5,052 nucleotides of DNA from Chitinophagaceae bacterium (lineage in GTDB: Bacteria > Bacteroidota > Bacteroidia > Chitinophagales > Chitinophagaceae): contig JAGOUF010000220.1 of the NCBI GenBank assembly GCA_018061385.1, positions 1 through 5,052 on the forward strand, given 5' to 3'. Positions 4,904 through 5,052 of this stretch are shown piece after piece (position 1 is the stretch's first letter; each line of letters begins with the position of its first letter). The position numbers and the translations under genes were made by a program. The notes under the pieces were generated by a model, which saw only the letters and a program-made list of their open reading frames with translations, did no database searches and had not been told where the DNA came from.

Positions 4904-5052
4904 TTATAGTTCATTCAATAAATCAACAACACCTTCTTTTTTAAGAATTAAATATCCCAACCGATCGTTGCTAATGCCATCTTTTAAATGATAACTAAAA
5001 ATTAGTTGGTCGTCTAAAACCTCTGTTTCAAAATATTTGAATTGAATATTTT
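4904..5052 (-). CDS. MutS-family-like protein, C-terminal end (5' part outside window)
   Basis: The minus-strand frame is open from the right edge to a TAA at 4904-4906 and gives the last 48 residues. The segment FETEVLDDQLIFSYHLKDGI, then SNDRLGYLILKKEGVVDLL, resembles the end of the ATPase domain in MutS-family proteins. There an H/F-x-x-E-V-x-D-x-x-L-x-F-x-Y-x-L-x-x-G-x-S strand pair is followed by a helix with A/G-x-x-I/L-L-K. Members bind DNA and ATP, in mismatch repair or, for the shorter Bacteroidota MutS-like proteins, in roles not yet defined. The Walker motifs needed to confirm this lie outside the window. A reading frame on the minus strand is well supported; the family call is moderate. 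Confidence 0.55.
   Translation of the reverse strand, partial: NIQFKYFETEVLDDQLIFSYHLKDGISNDRLGYLILKKEGVVDLLNEL

Noticed and set aside
1..5052. CRISPR array, tRNA or rRNA genes
   Set aside because: I see no regularly spaced identical repeats, cloverleaf with a T-loop, or rRNA segments anywhere in the window.

Overview
The window is AT-rich, and its genes start without a recognisable Shine-Dalgarno sequence. Both that and the protein families point to the phylum Bacteroidota. The families are WG-repeat proteins with Sec signals, a C-terminal remnant of an outer-membrane barrel ending in Phe, a four-helix-bundle (23S rRNA intervening-sequence type) protein, and AACATTCAACATT / AAAAATTAAAAATT-type spacers. 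No rRNA marker is present, so I do not go below phylum.

Layout. Bases 2-268 are the 3' end of a WG-repeat-like gene. It is followed, 34 bases later, by a complete exported WG-repeat protein (303-1532). A methylmalonyl-CoA epimerase gene (1536-1937, minus strand) converges on this with only three bases between stop codons. A 133-base divergent spacer (1938-2070) carries palindromic and direct-repeat elements. It leads into an iron-sulfur assembly cluster: iscS (2071-3288), a four-helix-bundle gene (3316-3666), iscU (3726-4145) and an iscA-type carrier (4211-4561). A very strong 21-bp-stem terminator (4581-4626) closes the cluster. Bases 4651-4888 hold two short coding remnants on opposite strands that meet near 4750. 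The right edge (4904-5052, minus strand) is the C-terminal end of a protein that resembles the MutS family.

How the genes work together. IscS takes sulfur from cysteine and passes it to IscU, where clusters are built; the A-type protein carries clusters onward. All catalytic and ligand residues are present in the three proteins. IscU keeps the LPPVK chaperone motif and IscS keeps the C-terminal IscU-docking tail, but iscR, hscB, hscA and fdx are not in this window. The four-helix-bundle gene is the odd member. It has no known role in cluster assembly, and a 13-bp inverted repeat flanks it, which suggests that it was inserted into an older iscS-iscU pair. This and the head-to-head gene remnants are the observations most worth following up. 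I do not see a complete undescribed system.
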